NCBI RefSeq assembly: GCF_000426305.1
Contig: NZ_AUFC01000005.1
Location: forward strand, 62,001-126,000
DNA length: 64,000 nt
Direction of reading: 5' to 3'
Source of the DNA: Anaerovorax odorimutans DSM 5092
GTDB taxonomy: Bacteria; Bacillota; Clostridia; Peptostreptococcales; Anaerovoracaceae
Shown one piece after another: positions 7,133 through 16,726 of the stretch (the first letter of the stretch is position 1; each line of letters opens with the position of its first letter). The notes under the pieces were generated by a model. It saw nothing but the letters and a program-made list of their open reading frames with translations. It was not told the origin of the DNA and made no database searches. The translations under genes were made by a program, and so were the position numbers.

Positions 7133-9376
7133 CTACAAAATCTCTTTATTAAAATGTCCTCTTGTGTCTGTTTCCTGATTAAAGACAGCTTTATCCATCC
7201 CGCCATTTAATTTGCTGAAGGCTTTATTAATGGTTTTCACAACCTCCTCTTTAGATTCAACTGTAAAGTTCAATCTAAAGGCCTCGATTCCTTTTATGCA
7301 AGACATCTCGTCTAAAAGATTAAGCGTCTTCCCATTAAGGATAGTCGTTGTACAATCATCATGACAAATTATAGGGAATGTTCCGTGCTCATCTTTTAAC
7401 TCATAGCTTGACCTTTTACAAATACTGCATTGATTCATTTTCTTCAACGGGCAGTATTTTGTAAACATCAAAGGAGCCTTACCATATACAATCATTTCTA
7501 GTGCGGGATAGCCGTCATTTTCTTCATAATAGGCATTTATTAAATCTTCAATTTGTCTCTTATTCAATTCATAAGATAAAGTTACTCGTTTCGCACCTAA
7601 TCTATATAATTCATAACAACTAGCAGAATTAACAACATTTAGAGAATAGTCCGTAACAAAAGGATTAGTTTTTCTGTAGTGATAAATTCCACCATATCCT
7701 CCGATTAGTAGCTGCCCTTCTTTTTCCTTATAATCGTTCTGGTTTCTTCTAACAACGTTTTCAAAATAGATTTCTTTAATTCCACAGCTCACGCAAGCAT
7801 CATACTGTTCTTTAGTCATTACAGAGGCCGTAAGGTATGGTTTTTCAGGGGCAAAGCTTATTTTTTCTTTTTCTTTCAAAGCCTTGGTTCTTTTCTTTTG
7901 GCTGTTAAGCTTTAAGTCATATAAGCCGCATACAATATCTCTTCTTGCTGCATTTAAAAGTTTAGCTGGAATAAATGCACCCAATTCCTCAAAATCCACA
8001 TGATCAAGTTCGAATATAGTATCATTTAATCTTGAAAATTGTTTTATTACCTTCTCTTTTGTCGTTGGATTATTAATTGCTTTTTCTACTATTTCCTCGC
8101 TTTCATATAAATAATTAAAGCCTAAGCCTGAACCATCTATGATAAGCTTTGAATCTGGATATGCATACACTCTAATATCTAGTTTAAAACGCATAAATTC
8201 TTTTTCCAGTGATGATTCTAACTCTTTGTAATAGAAATAATCCTTAGTTATATATACTAAATCACCCTTAGAAATCTTTTCTTTGATTTTAATATAGCAG
8301 ACATCATCTGCTTTATTGATTAAATTGCCATCTTTATCGTACAGTTTTACAACAGTTAAATTAACATCTTCATTATTATGACTTATTCTGATTATATCAT
8401 TTTGATTTAAAGTACGTGTAAGTGTTATTTCATACATGTCTTTAACAATCTTGGTAATTCTACCAATTTCATAACCAAAATTATTAGGTCTTAAAATGTT
8501 TGTAATATCTTTCTTATCTTCATGAAACAAATATCCTTTAGTAAATGTTCTATTGAATGTTTTGTTCAGATTTTCTTTATCTTCTTCGGTTATTTTATTA
8601 TCTAAGGCCATGCGATATTTTGATACAACATTAGCAACATACGCAGGCTCTTTCATTCTACCTTCTATTTTTAAAGAATCAATTTCTTTTAGATCATTAA
8701 TATAATCGATTGTGTTTAAGTCCTTAGTAGATAGAATATAGTTTTTCCCTAAAGATGTATCTGTTGTCTTATCAATTAGTTCATACTCCTTACGACATGA
8801 GCCAACACATCTTCCTCGATTTCCGCTTCGGTAGCCTATAAGACCCGACATCAGACAGTTTCCAGAATAAGATACACATAAAGCACCGTGAACAAAAATT
8901 TCTATAGGTATTTTAGCTATTCTTTTTATCTCTTTTACTTTTTCAATGGGAACCTCACGGGCCATAACAACTCTTTTAGCACCAAGTTCTTTAAATAATA
9001 AAGTTCCATCTAAATCGTCTATTCCCATTTGAGTTGAACAATGTACTTCCATATCAAAAAAGTTTTTAACTACGTAATCAAAAGCAGCCAGATCCTGAAC
9101 GATAATCCCATCAACACCGATTTCATTTAATTCGTGCATCTGCGCTTTCATCTCTAAAACTTCATTCTCGAAAACGATGGTATTCATTGTTACATAGATT
9201 TTAACATTCCTCAAGTGTGCATACTGGACAGCTTCTTTTAATAATTCTAAATCAAAATTAGATGAGTATGCACGTGCACCAAATTTTTGCATTCCTAAGT
9301 ATATTGCATCACAACCATTAGAAATTGCAGCTTTTAAAGCTTGCATATTCCCTGCTGGAGCTAATAATTCAGTCAT
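7133..9376 (-). CDS. U32 family protein, RlhA/PrtC-like, long form
   Basis: About 747 residues. The ATG at 9376 is chosen because the upstream in-frame ATG at 9388 is part of the GGAGG site that serves it. The N-terminal U32 domain begins TELLAPAGNMQAL, and the family signature with clustered Cys (HGALCVSYSGNC, then GRCVGSC) is near residue 165. A middle DUF3656-like region follows. A C-terminal U32-like half contains YGKAPLMFTKYCPL and NQCSICKR. Long U32 proteins of this build include E. coli RlhA, which hydroxylates 23S rRNA cytidine; an RNA-hydroxylation role is inferred from family. The gene lies 13 bp after a 47-codon ORF and follows the ABC-F gene, perhaps in one transcript. Confidence 0.82.
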   Translation of the reverse strand: MTELLAPAGNMQALKAAISNGCDAIYLGMQKFGARAYSSNFDLELLKEAVQYAHLRNVKIYVTMNTIVFENEVLEMKAQMHELNEIGVDGIIVQDLAAFDYVVKNFFDMEVHCSTQMGIDDLDGTLLFKELGAKRVVMAREVPIEKVKEIKRIAKIPIEIFVHGALCVSYSGNCLMSGLIGYRSGNRGRCVGSCRKEYELIDKTTDTSLGKNYILSTKDLNTIDYINDLKEIDSLKIEGRMKEPAYVANVVSKYRMALDNKITEEDKENLNKTFNRTFTKGYLFHEDKKDITNILRPNNFGYEIGRITKIVKDMYEITLTRTLNQNDIIRISHNNEDVNLTVVKLYDKDGNLINKADDVCYIKIKEKISKGDLVYITKDYFYYKELESSLEKEFMRFKLDIRVYAYPDSKLIIDGSGLGFNYLYESEEIVEKAINNPTTKEKVIKQFSRLNDTIFELDHVDFEELGAFIPAKLLNAARRDIVCGLYDLKLNSQKKRTKALKEKEKISFAPEKPYLTASVMTKEQYDACVSCGIKEIYFENVVRRNQNDYKEKEGQLLIGGYGGIYHYRKTNPFVTDYSLNVVNSASCYELYRLGAKRVTLSYELNKRQIEDLINAYYEENDGYPALEMIVYGKAPLMFTKYCPLKKMNQCSICKRSSYELKDEHGTFPIICHDDCTTTILNGKTLNLLDEMSCIKGIEAFRLNFTVESKEEVVKTINKAFSKLNGGMDKAVFNQETDTRGHFNKEIL

Positions 9377-9389
9377 CTCTTCCTCCATA

Positions 9390-9533
9390 CTACTCGCTAC
9401 CTAGTACAGCGTATATAAAAGTAACTAGGTATAATACTTTTTCTGTATCTCCATATGCAGCCTCCCAAAAGCCTCGTTTTAGCTCTGCTACGACTGCGTT
9501 TTTGAAAACCACATCTAAAAATTCATCCTGCAT
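9390..9533 (-). CDS. Small hypothetical protein between ABC-F and U32 genes
   Basis: ATG at 9533 to TAG at 9390 encodes 47 residues starting MQDEFLDVVFKNAVVAELKR and ending YAVLGSE. It begins about 10 bp past the ABC-F stop and ends 13 bp before the U32 start, so the spacing fits translational coupling. The ribosome-binding site (GGTAAGAA) is weak. No family is recognised. Codon use looks natural, but the short length keeps this tentative. Confidence 0.4.
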   Translation of the reverse strand: MQDEFLDVVFKNAVVAELKRGFWEAAYGDTEKVLYLVTFIYAVLGSE

Positions 9534-9543
9534 TTCTTACCAG

Positions 9544-11295
9544 TTATTTATTATGCGGTGTACTAACGCTAAGCGCTTCTAACTGGTTGCAAAGTTTTTC
9601 TACAGTTATCAGCTCATTGTTTTTAAAGGCTAATGTAATATTGGCTTCTAATTCTTGCTTTTTCTTGTCTATTTCTAAATACTTCTGATCGAAATATTTA
9701 TCATATACCATTTTACGAAAAGAACGAGAACGCATACGTCTAATTGTATTGTCTTCTACAAGTAAAACGTAATCCGCACAATTAGCTACAAGATAGAAAT
9801 CGTGGCTTACCATGAGTACAGTTCCTTTATATTCGGACATGGCTTCTTCCAGAGCCATTTGTGCGTAAATATCTAAATGGCTAGTCGGTTCATCAAGAAT
9901 AAGAAGTTCTGCATTTGTATTTGCAATCATCGCAATTTGGAGTAAATTTTTTTCTCCACCAGATAACTGACCTACCTTCTGCTTTAAGGTATCACCTTCC
10001 AGACAATATTTTCCAAGATACTCACGGATACTTTCCCTTGTCTCAAAACCTAAGTCTTCCATAACCTCATATACCGTTTTTGTTTCATCTATATTCTCGC
10101 CCTGAAGCTGAGATAAACATGCATAGATTGTATTCTCATCAATATGAATGGAAGGATGGTTATTCCTTAAGATATCACGGATTAAAGTAGTTTTTCCTGT
10201 ACCATTTGCACCAACGATGGCTACTTTTTCCCCAGCTAATAATTCAAAATTGATATTTTTAAGTAAACTTTCATCAAATGAAACATTATAATCTGCAATG
10301 CTTAAAACAGTATGCTCTGTTAAAGCTTCTATTGCCGGAAGTTCAATCTTTGGCTCACGAAGCTCAATAAAAGGCTCCTTAATTTGTCTTGTACGTAAAC
10401 GGTCAAGTTGTGTTTGCTTTGCATTTACAGCACTTCCAATAACAGGATTGACAAGTAGCGTAGCTCTTGTGCGCAGAATATCAACCATTTTCTCAGTGCG
10501 CTCAATTTCTTCCTGCTCTTCCATACTCTGCAGTTTAAGTCTTAATTTTTCCTTTAGCTGGGAACAACGATATTCTGTATAGTTACCATCATATTCTTGA
10601 ATATCGCCGTTCTCTAAATGTAAAATCTTATTAAAACAATGATTTAATAGATATCTGTTATGCGTAATAACTAATAATGTGCCATTATAACCATTAATCA
10701 ACTGACACAGTCTATTTAAGTTTCCAAAATCAAGAAATACATCAGGTTCGTCCAAAACAAGAAGATTTTGAGATAATAACATTTCTCTCATAACCTGAAG
10801 TAATTTATACTCTCCACCACTAAGCTTCGATAGCTTTGTTTCTTCTAATTCACGCATGCCGGCTACATATAGCTGTTTACGGATATTGTTTGCATAATTA
10901 TCTCCGTCCATGGCCTCAAAGGCATCTAAAAGAGCCTGATATTTCTCAAATAATGGCTCAACATCTTCAGCCACTGCCATTTCTTCACACACAGCAACTG
11001 TCGCTTGTTGATTTTCCACGAATCTCTCACTTAGATATTCAAAAACAGTACATTCCTGCTCTTTATCTCTCACAACAAATTGGCTGGCATAACCAATACG
11101 GCAACTTGCATCTTTGATTATCTTTCCATCGTACAAATACTTATCCGGATGAATAATCATATCAACAAGAGTTGATTTTCCGGCGCCATTACTTCCAATA
11201 AAAGCGCAATGCTGCCCCATTTTCAATGTAAACGAAATCTCTTTATATAAATCTTTTGCAGGAAAACCATAGGAAAGTTTTTCTACTTGAATCAT
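9544..11295 (-). CDS. ABC-F family ATPase (two nucleotide-binding domains, no membrane part)
   Basis: 583 residues. Domain 1 has Walker A GSNGAGKS near residue 35, signature LSGGEYK, and a Walker B region reading LLVLDEPDVFLDF instead of the usual LDEPTNHLD. A charged linker follows. Domain 2 has Walker A GANGTGKT, signature LSGGEKN, and an orthodox LDEPTSHLD. ABC-F proteins act on the ribosome, as antibiotic protection or translation factors. The altered switch region of domain 1 sets it apart from housekeeping EttA/Uup/YdiF types. G+C appears higher than in flanking genes, and the gene lies inside the tRNA-Cys repeat-bounded segment, so recent acquisition is possible. Confidence 0.85.
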   Translation of the reverse strand: MIQVEKLSYGFPAKDLYKEISFTLKMGQHCAFIGSNGAGKSTLVDMIIHPDKYLYDGKIIKDASCRIGYASQFVVRDKEQECTVFEYLSERFVENQQATVAVCEEMAVAEDVEPLFEKYQALLDAFEAMDGDNYANNIRKQLYVAGMRELEETKLSKLSGGEYKLLQVMREMLLSQNLLVLDEPDVFLDFGNLNRLCQLINGYNGTLLVITHNRYLLNHCFNKILHLENGDIQEYDGNYTEYRCSQLKEKLRLKLQSMEEQEEIERTEKMVDILRTRATLLVNPVIGSAVNAKQTQLDRLRTRQIKEPFIELREPKIELPAIEALTEHTVLSIADYNVSFDESLLKNINFELLAGEKVAIVGANGTGKTTLIRDILRNNHPSIHIDENTIYACLSQLQGENIDETKTVYEVMEDLGFETRESIREYLGKYCLEGDTLKQKVGQLSGGEKNLLQIAMIANTNAELLILDEPTSHLDIYAQMALEEAMSEYKGTVLMVSHDFYLVANCADYVLLVEDNTIRRMRSRSFRKMVYDKYFDQKYLEIDKKKQELEANITLAFKNNELITVEKLCNQLEALSVSTPHNK

Positions 11296-11465
11296 TTTTG
11301 TTATCCTCTTTCTAAAAAATTTTCAATGTTTTCTACCCCAGATTAGTATAACAATTCACACTGCAAAGCACAAGAAAAGTTGCCAAAACAATGACATCTG
11401 ATTTAGGATAGTCTTTTTTTGATATTCCGTCATATCGCTTTCAGCGATATTTCCTACATAATAAA

Positions 11466-11505
11466 AAACTCTAAACCCATCAAATTTAATGTGTTTAGAG
11501 TTTCA
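11466..11505 (-). terminator. Terminator of the tRNA operon
   Basis: Arms AAACTCTAAA and TTTAGAGTTT enclose a loop just past the CCA of tRNA-Cys; a T-rich stretch follows on the minus strand. Confidence 0.65.
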
Positions 11506-11509
11506 ACTT

Positions 11510-11584
<75 letters not shown>

Positions 11585-11622
11585 GAATCGTGCATTAATA
11601 TAATATGCACTTAATATAAAAT

Positions 11623-11697
11623 TGGCTAGGGTAGAAGGATTCGAACCTTCGCATGATGGAATCAGAATCCATTGCCTTACCGCTTGGCTATACCCCA
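11623..11697 (-). tRNA. tRNA-Gln (CTG)
   Basis: 75 nt with CCA encoded. The acceptor TGGGGTA begins with the U1 typical of Gln tRNAs. The loop TTCTGAT gives anticodon CTG, reading CAG. The T arm is GTTCGAATC. Confidence 0.93.
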
Positions 11698-11719
11698 ATG
11701 TTTGTTTAATAAAATTTAG

Positions 11720-11796
11720 TGGGGTGGATAGTGGGATTTGAACCCACGCATACAGGAGCCACAACCCTGTGTCTTAACCACTTGACGATACCCACC
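11720..11796 (-). tRNA. tRNA-His (GTG)
   Basis: 77 nt including the extra 5' G (G-1) opposite C73, a hallmark of histidine tRNA. The anticodon loop TTGTGGC gives GTG, and CCA is encoded. Confidence 0.95.
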
Positions 11797-11804
11797 ACAT
11801 ACAT

Positions 11805-11881
11805 TGGCGATCCGGATCGGGTTCGAACCGACGACCTCCAGCGTGACAGGCTGGCATTCTAACCAACTGAACTACCGGACC
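11805..11881 (-). tRNA. tRNA-Asp (GTC)
   Basis: 77 nt. Acceptor GGTCCGG pairs with CCGGATC, followed by G73 and CCA. The anticodon loop CTGTCAC gives GTC. Confidence 0.95.
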
Positions 11882-11888
11882 GCAAAAT

Positions 11889-11964
11889 TGGTGGGCGCAA
11901 TAGGGCTCGAACCTATGACCCCCTGCTTGTAAGGCAGGTGCTCTCCCAGCTGAGCTATGCGCCC
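11889..11964 (-). tRNA. tRNA-Val (TAC)
   Basis: 76 nt. Acceptor GGGCGCA pairs with TGCGCCC, followed by A73 and CCA. The anticodon loop CTTACAA gives TAC. Confidence 0.95.
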
Positions 11965-12000
11965 AAATTTGCTGTATATAAGTGCTTTTAAATATTAAAA

Positions 12001-12077
12001 TGGTAGCGGCGAGTGGAGTCGAACCACCGACCTTCCGGGTATGAACCGGACGCTCTAGCCAACTAAGCTACACCGCC
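12001..12077 (-). tRNA. tRNA-Met (CAT), elongator type
   Basis: 77 nt. Acceptor GGCGGTG pairs with CGCCGCT, followed by A73 and CCA. The anticodon loop TTCATAC gives CAT. Position 1 is a paired G, so it is not an initiator tRNA, which has a C1-A72 mismatch. An Ile2 tRNA with modified CAT is less likely. It is the first gene of the operon. Confidence 0.9.
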
Positions 12078-12120
12078 ATACCTTACTGCGCTTTCTTTTG
12101 TTTGACACGCTGTAATAAAA

Positions 12121-12149
12121 ATAATACCAGTTTCCCTTATGTATGTCAA
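12121..12149 (-). promoter_or_regulatory. Promoter of the six-tRNA operon
   Basis: -35 TTGACA (12144-12149), 17-bp spacer, -10 TATTAT (12121-12126) on the minus strand, a near-consensus sigma-A promoter. The predicted start near 12113 is about 35 bp before tRNA-Met. Confidence 0.85.
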
Positions 12150-12371
12150 TAGATTTTTTTAATTTTTTTATAAAAATTCTTCTTATTATTGCAAGTATCA
12201 ACAAATTCTCTAATAGAGTAATATAATTGTTATACATCTTTAAATTTAATATTATATTAATGCCATTAAAAAGGATAAAAATTTCAAAATACAGGCTTTT
12301 TTATAAGAATAAATCAATAGCCTTATAAATGCATTTTATCCTTTATAGCTAATATTATTCAAGAATAATAT

Positions 12372-13223
12372 CTATTTTACTCCTCTTTTTACAGTATTGC
12401 TACTTCTATTTGATAATAATACAGAAATAATAATACTCAAAATCAAAATACCTACAATAAATCCAATTGATGTTAATATTGGAATATGTATATTAAAATA
12501 TAAAATTCCCAATTTTATTCCTGTAAACGTTAATATGATGGCAACACCATATTTTACATATTGAAAACGTTCTTGTAAATGATCAAGGACAAAATAAAGC
12601 TGCCTTAATCCTAAAATAGCAAAAATATTTGAGGTATAAATAATAAATAAATTTGTTGAAACAGAAAATGCAGCCGGAACAGAGTCTATGGCAAATAAAA
12701 TATCTGAGAACTCAATAAGCACTAATACTGCAAATAAAGGTGTTGCATATAAAATTTTGCCTCTTTTTACAAAAAATTTTTCCCCTACAAAATCTGGAGT
12801 TATTGGAATAATTTTGCCTAAATACTTTATAACTTTACTATTATTCGGAATTCCCTCTTCTTCTTTAGATTTAAACATTTTAATTCCGCTAATTATTAAA
12901 ATAATACCGAATAAATATAATACCCATTCAAAATGAGTTACAATTTTAACTCCTAGAAGAATAAAAATAAATCTTAGCACTACTGCTCCTGCTATCCCAT
13001 AAGCAAGAACTCTGTGCCTTGCATGTTCGGCAATACCGAAGCAAGTAAAAATTGTTACAAATAAAAATAAATTATCTATACTTAAGCTGAGTTCAATGAG
13101 ATATCCTCCAAGAAATTGAAGTGCTTTTTCAGAACCCATAAATGCCAGTATTCCCAAATTAAAAAGTATGGCTAAGCACATCCAAAATAGTACCCACTTC
13201 ATAGATTTAATGACTTTTTTCAA
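12372..13223 (-). CDS. TerC/Alx family membrane protein, probable Mn2+ exporter
   Basis: 283 residues with seven or more hydrophobic segments. The two family signatures with membrane-embedded acidic residues are SLSIDNLFLF near residue 46 and EFSDILFAIDSVPA near residue 170. TerC/Alx proteins such as E. coli Alx export manganese. Translation starts at TTG (13223), with AAGGAGG placed correctly upstream. A leader of over 400 nt carries a probable yybP-ykoY manganese riboswitch and terminator, which supports Mn2+ as substrate rather than tellurite. Confidence 0.88.
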   Translation of the reverse strand: MKKVIKSMKWVLFWMCLAILFNLGILAFMGSEKALQFLGGYLIELSLSIDNLFLFVTIFTCFGIAEHARHRVLAYGIAGAVVLRFIFILLGVKIVTHFEWVLYLFGIILIISGIKMFKSKEEEGIPNNSKVIKYLGKIIPITPDFVGEKFFVKRGKILYATPLFAVLVLIEFSDILFAIDSVPAAFSVSTNLFIIYTSNIFAILGLRQLYFVLDHLQERFQYVKYGVAIILTFTGIKLGILYFNIHIPILTSIGFIVGILILSIIISVLLSNRSSNTVKRGVK

Positions 13224-13412
13224 AAAAACAACCTCCTTAATAATATCTTTAGTTCTTATTATGTACTAATTAAATTTTCTTTAGCATAAGTTTTAATAAA
13301 TTAATTTTAAAATAACTTAAAAACTTAAATAAACCAATAATAAAAATACTCTTTAATTTTTTTCTCCTTTAAGATAATTTTTAAAATATAATCCGAAAAA
13401 TTTGTATAATAC

Positions 13413-13455
13413 AAAAATAAAAACCTTAATGCCTGCTTTATTACAAACATCAAGG
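13413..13455 (-). terminator. Leader terminator controlled by the Mn riboswitch
   Basis: Arms CCTTGATG (13448-13455) and CATTAAGG (13424-13431), pairing with one G-U, are followed by a T-rich tract on the minus strand. The 5' arm overlaps the GAGACCTT element that would close the riboswitch P1 helix, so the two folds exclude each other. Confidence 0.65.
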
Positions 13456-13634
13456 TCTCGCTTCTAGTCTAAATTTAGAATCATATAATAAGTGCAAATT
13501 TAAATTTTTTCACATTTTAATTGCTGGTATATTCTTATTTGTTAATATACCTTTTTATATTCCATCCATCGCAGTGTAATATTTTCTGCATATTAAAAAC
13601 CAGCTGATTCTGCCACCTCTAAGCTACTACCCTT
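13451..13634 (-). promoter_or_regulatory. Probable yybP-ykoY (manganese) riboswitch aptamer
   Basis: On the minus strand the element opens with AAGGGTAGTAGC and closes with AGCGAGACCTTG. These resemble the conserved 5' (GGGGAGUAGC) and 3' (GCGAGACCUU) blocks of yybP-ykoY riboswitches. The AAGG and CCTT ends can pair as P1, and an internal stem has arms GGTATATT and AATATACC. It precedes a TerC-family gene, a classic yybP-ykoY target. The 5' block has GGGTAG instead of GGGGAG, so covariance-model confirmation matters. Confidence 0.6.
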
Positions 13635-13699
13635 ATTAGTAAAAACAGTTTATCATATTTAAATACTGTGAGCAAGCCTTCATTTCTAATAAAATAATA

Positions 13700-13972
13700 C
13701 TATAATATAAAATTAATAAGATAAACTAATATACAAAAATTTAAAACAACCGCCGTCGGTAATAAAATTTTAAATTTGATCTTCTTTGTCTTATGTCTGA
13801 ATACTAAAGAACCTATAAAAGCACCTGCTCCTCCCATAAAAAAAGCTGATAATAACAAGGTCTTTTCACTTATCCTCCATTTATTATGTATTGACTTATA
13901 TTTATCTAGTCCCATTAATAAAAAAACAATTAAATTCCATATTATTAAAATTACTGCAAGTTTTAAATTCAT
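13700..13972 (-). CDS. DUF1294 family small membrane protein
   Basis: 90 residues with three hydrophobic segments. Conserved DUF1294 features are visible: GLDKYKS after the first helix, WRISEKTLL, a glycine-rich GGAGAFIGS, and FRHKTKKIKF. The function of the family is unknown. The ribosome-binding site is weak, but the ATG matches the usual family start. It reads toward the riboswitch leader of the TerC gene. Confidence 0.8.
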   Translation of the reverse strand: MNLKLAVILIIWNLIVFLLMGLDKYKSIHNKWRISEKTLLLSAFFMGGAGAFIGSLVFRHKTKKIKFKILLPTAVVLNFCILVYLINFIL

Positions 13973-14249
13973 TTATTACAATTATCCTTAATATTTTTCT
14001 CTTTATACTTCGTATAATAACATAATAACATAAAAAAAATATAAATTGCCAAATAAAAATTTATATTTTCGTAAATGTACAGTTTAATATAACTAAATTT
14101 TATAAACTTTTATATGATCATTTTGTACTAAGTTCATATATCTTTACTACTATTCTTTTTGCATAAAAGTTCAATTTAAAAATTAAGGAGAGCCTTTAAT
14201 CTTAAAAACCCTCCACATATAATAGTTTTTTCACAAAGAAATATATTTA

Positions 14250-16100
14250 TTATGAGCAAACGCCATTTTCACACAGAAAACCCTCTGTATAATAGTCCAT
14301 CATAAGTGCCATCATGGCAAAAGTGTAGCCTTCCGGGTATTGTTTGATGTTTTTTTCTAAAAAGATAAGTTGTTTTTTACACAAATCATCAATACTTTGC
14401 ATACTGGTTATTTTTTTTAATTTTACTAATACATATCCTGCAACTGAATTGCCCGATGGTATTGCACCATCATAGATTGCTTTTGGTCTATAGATTAAAC
14501 TTTCCGAATCATTAGCAGTAAGATAAAAACCTCCTGATTCTTCATCCCAAAATAAATTTTTCATGACCTTGATATAAAACATAGCCTTATCTAAATATTT
14601 AATGTCAAAAGTTACTTCATAAAGTGTAAGCAGCGACCAAATATAAAACGCATAATCATCTAATGTACCTTCTCCAGCAGAGTCATTGTCTCTGTATCTT
14701 ACATAAATTTTACCATTTTCTTTATTTATAAGTTTTTGGCTTATAAATTCCTCACATCTTACTGCCGCATCAAGATATTTTTTATTTTCTAATGCTCCAT
14801 ATGCTTTAGCAAAAGCAATCAACATAAGAGCATTCCAAGAAGTAAGTATTTTATCATCTTTATGCAGGCTCGTTCTCTTTAATCTATAATCATAAACTTT
14901 TTTACAAAGTTGATCTATTTTTTTATCATAGTTTTCGTTTTCATTTGAGAAAAGAGGATTGTTTATTAAATTAGGAATACTACCATCTTCAAAATTAGGT
15001 TTTTCATTAATCCCAAAATATGCGTTAAAAGCTTTTCCATCCAATTTACCTAATAATTGAGTTATTTCATCTGAAGTAAAAACATAATATTTTCCCTCTA
15101 TACCTTCGCTGTCAGCATCTTGCGCAGAATAAAAACCTCCCTCTTCACTTATCATTTCTCTAAGAACATAATCTAAAGTTTTTTCTGCTATAATTTTATA
15201 AAGTTCCTTCTTTGTAATTTGATAAGCTTCTAAATATGTTATAGAAAGCAACGCATTATCATATATCATTTTTTCAAAGTGAGGAACAAGCCATTTATCA
15301 TCAGTCGAATAGCGAGAGAATCCAAATCCAACATGATCAAAAATTCCTCCCATATACATATGTTTTAAAGTTGACAAAGTCATATTAAGAGCTTGTTCAT
15401 CTTTTTCATATTTATAATACCTAAGCAGAAACATTAAACTATGAGGTATAGGGAATTTGGGACTATTTCCAAATCCTCCATTTATTTTATCGTACTTACT
15501 TGTGAAACCTTCTTTTGCCTGAATAAATAATTGTCTTATATTATCATTTTGATATATTCCCTTATTATCAGAAGCTTCTTCTCCACCTTTTTTTTGTAAC
15601 GTTTTAACAATTTTATCTGCTGTATCAATAACCTGTGCTCTGTTTTCTTTCCAATTTTTAGTCATTGTATTTAATATTTCTGTTATTCCAGGCATATTAT
15701 ATACCCTTGTTTTAGGAAAATAAGTGCCTGCAAAAAACGGTTTTTGATCATATGTCATAATTATTGTCAAAGGCCATCCACCCTGCCCTGTCAACCCTTG
15801 ACAAACTGTCATATATACGGAATCTATATCTGCTCTTTCTTCTTTATCTACCTTTATTGAAACATAATCTCTATTTAAGATTTCTGAAACTTCTTCGTCT
15901 TCAAATGATTCATGCTCCATAACATGACACCAATGACATGTGGAATAACCTATTGATAAAAAAATAAGCTTATCCTCTGCTTTTGCCTTACTAAAAGCTT
16001 CTTCACCCCATGGATACCAATTAACAGGATTATGCGCATGTTGAAGTAAATAAGGACTCTTTTCATTTATCAAATTATTAGTATATTTATATTCAGTCAT
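14250..16100 (-). CDS. YyaL-like thioredoxin-domain protein (DUF255)
   Basis: 616 residues. The N-terminal thioredoxin-like domain has the family hallmarks [17 protein letters not shown] and [14 protein letters not shown], with a CHWC redox motif near residue 55. A long helical (alpha/alpha)6-barrel-like region follows, resembling mannose-isomerase-type folds. Relatives include B. subtilis YyaL and human SPATA20; no reaction is established. It appears monocistronic. It ends ENGVCS, so a Cys lies next to the C-terminus. Confidence 0.88.
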   Translation of the reverse strand: MTEYKYTNNLINEKSPYLLQHAHNPVNWYPWGEEAFSKAKAEDKLIFLSIGYSTCHWCHVMEHESFEDEEVSEILNRDYVSIKVDKEERADIDSVYMTVCQGLTGQGGWPLTIIMTYDQKPFFAGTYFPKTRVYNMPGITEILNTMTKNWKENRAQVIDTADKIVKTLQKKGGEEASDNKGIYQNDNIRQLFIQAKEGFTSKYDKINGGFGNSPKFPIPHSLMFLLRYYKYEKDEQALNMTLSTLKHMYMGGIFDHVGFGFSRYSTDDKWLVPHFEKMIYDNALLSITYLEAYQITKKELYKIIAEKTLDYVLREMISEEGGFYSAQDADSEGIEGKYYVFTSDEITQLLGKLDGKAFNAYFGINEKPNFEDGSIPNLINNPLFSNENENYDKKIDQLCKKVYDYRLKRTSLHKDDKILTSWNALMLIAFAKAYGALENKKYLDAAVRCEEFISQKLINKENGKIYVRYRDNDSAGEGTLDDYAFYIWSLLTLYEVTFDIKYLDKAMFYIKVMKNLFWDEESGGFYLTANDSESLIYRPKAIYDGAIPSGNSVAGYVLVKLKKITSMQSIDDLCKKQLIFLEKNIKQYPEGYTFAMMALMMDYYTEGFLCENGVCS

Positions 16101-16241
16101 GGTATATTTCCTTTCTTATAAACTGTATAAATAAAATTACAATTTAATATTATTTTTAACAAAATTGAAAATTTTTATTAATAAAAATTTTATTAATACA
16201 TGATATACTGAATATCTCATAATTTTATAAATCAAGTTTAA

Positions 16242-16703
16242 TTATTTTTGAGCCTTTCCTGTTATATGTTCAATAGCGATCTTCACTACAGAAGTATTAT
16301 CCCATTCAATATTCATATATTTTATCCCATTTTCCATATATTCTTTTGAATATTTTTCTAATAAAGCAATTAATGCTTCCTTTTTTTCTTCTTGATCATT
16401 TACTAATTGCGCTTGGCCAAAAATAATTGCACTTCTAAATAAAGTATCAAACTTATCAGGTAAGATTTTTACACTATCCACCACACAAAATGAAACTGAA
16501 GGATTGAATTTTATGTTATCAATCCTATGACCTATATTTGCACCATGTACATATATACAGCCATTCAGGTATACATAATTTAGAGGAATGCCATAAGCAT
16601 AATTATCTGAACCTGTGGTAGAAAAAACACCGTATTCTCCTTTTAATAAAACTTCCTTTGTTTCCAATTCACTTATTGGACTGTTTCTTAACTCTCTAAA
16701 CAT
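16242..16703 (-). CDS. NimA-like pyridoxamine-phosphate oxidase family protein
   Basis: 153 residues with the split-barrel flavin-binding fold pattern of NimA/PNPOx-like proteins: YGVFSTTGSDNYAYGIPLNY, then CIYVHGANIGHRIDNI and VSFCVVDS. Such proteins bind FMN or haem, and some reduce nitroimidazoles; the substrate here is unknown. It lies 23 bp downstream of the EamA transporter gene in the same direction, so the two may be cotranscribed. Confidence 0.8.
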   Translation of the reverse strand: MFRELRNSPISELETKEVLLKGEYGVFSTTGSDNYAYGIPLNYVYLNGCIYVHGANIGHRIDNIKFNPSVSFCVVDSVKILPDKFDTLFRSAIIFGQAQLVNDQEEKKEALIALLEKYSKEYMENGIKYMNIEWDNTSVVKIAIEHITGKAQK

Positions 16704-16726
16704 TTTGACCCTCCTTAATTTTTCCG

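Noticed and set aside
12688-12936. Plus-strand frame opposite the TerC gene
   Set aside because: It is the antisense of a gene with firm family motifs and lacks a ribosome-binding site.
13451-13634. T-box leader reading of the TerC upstream region
   Set aside because: GGGTAG and AGAGGTGG resemble T-box fragments, but the T-box antiterminator block (AGGGTGGNACCGCG) is missing and the downstream gene is not amino-acid related; the manganese riboswitch fits better.
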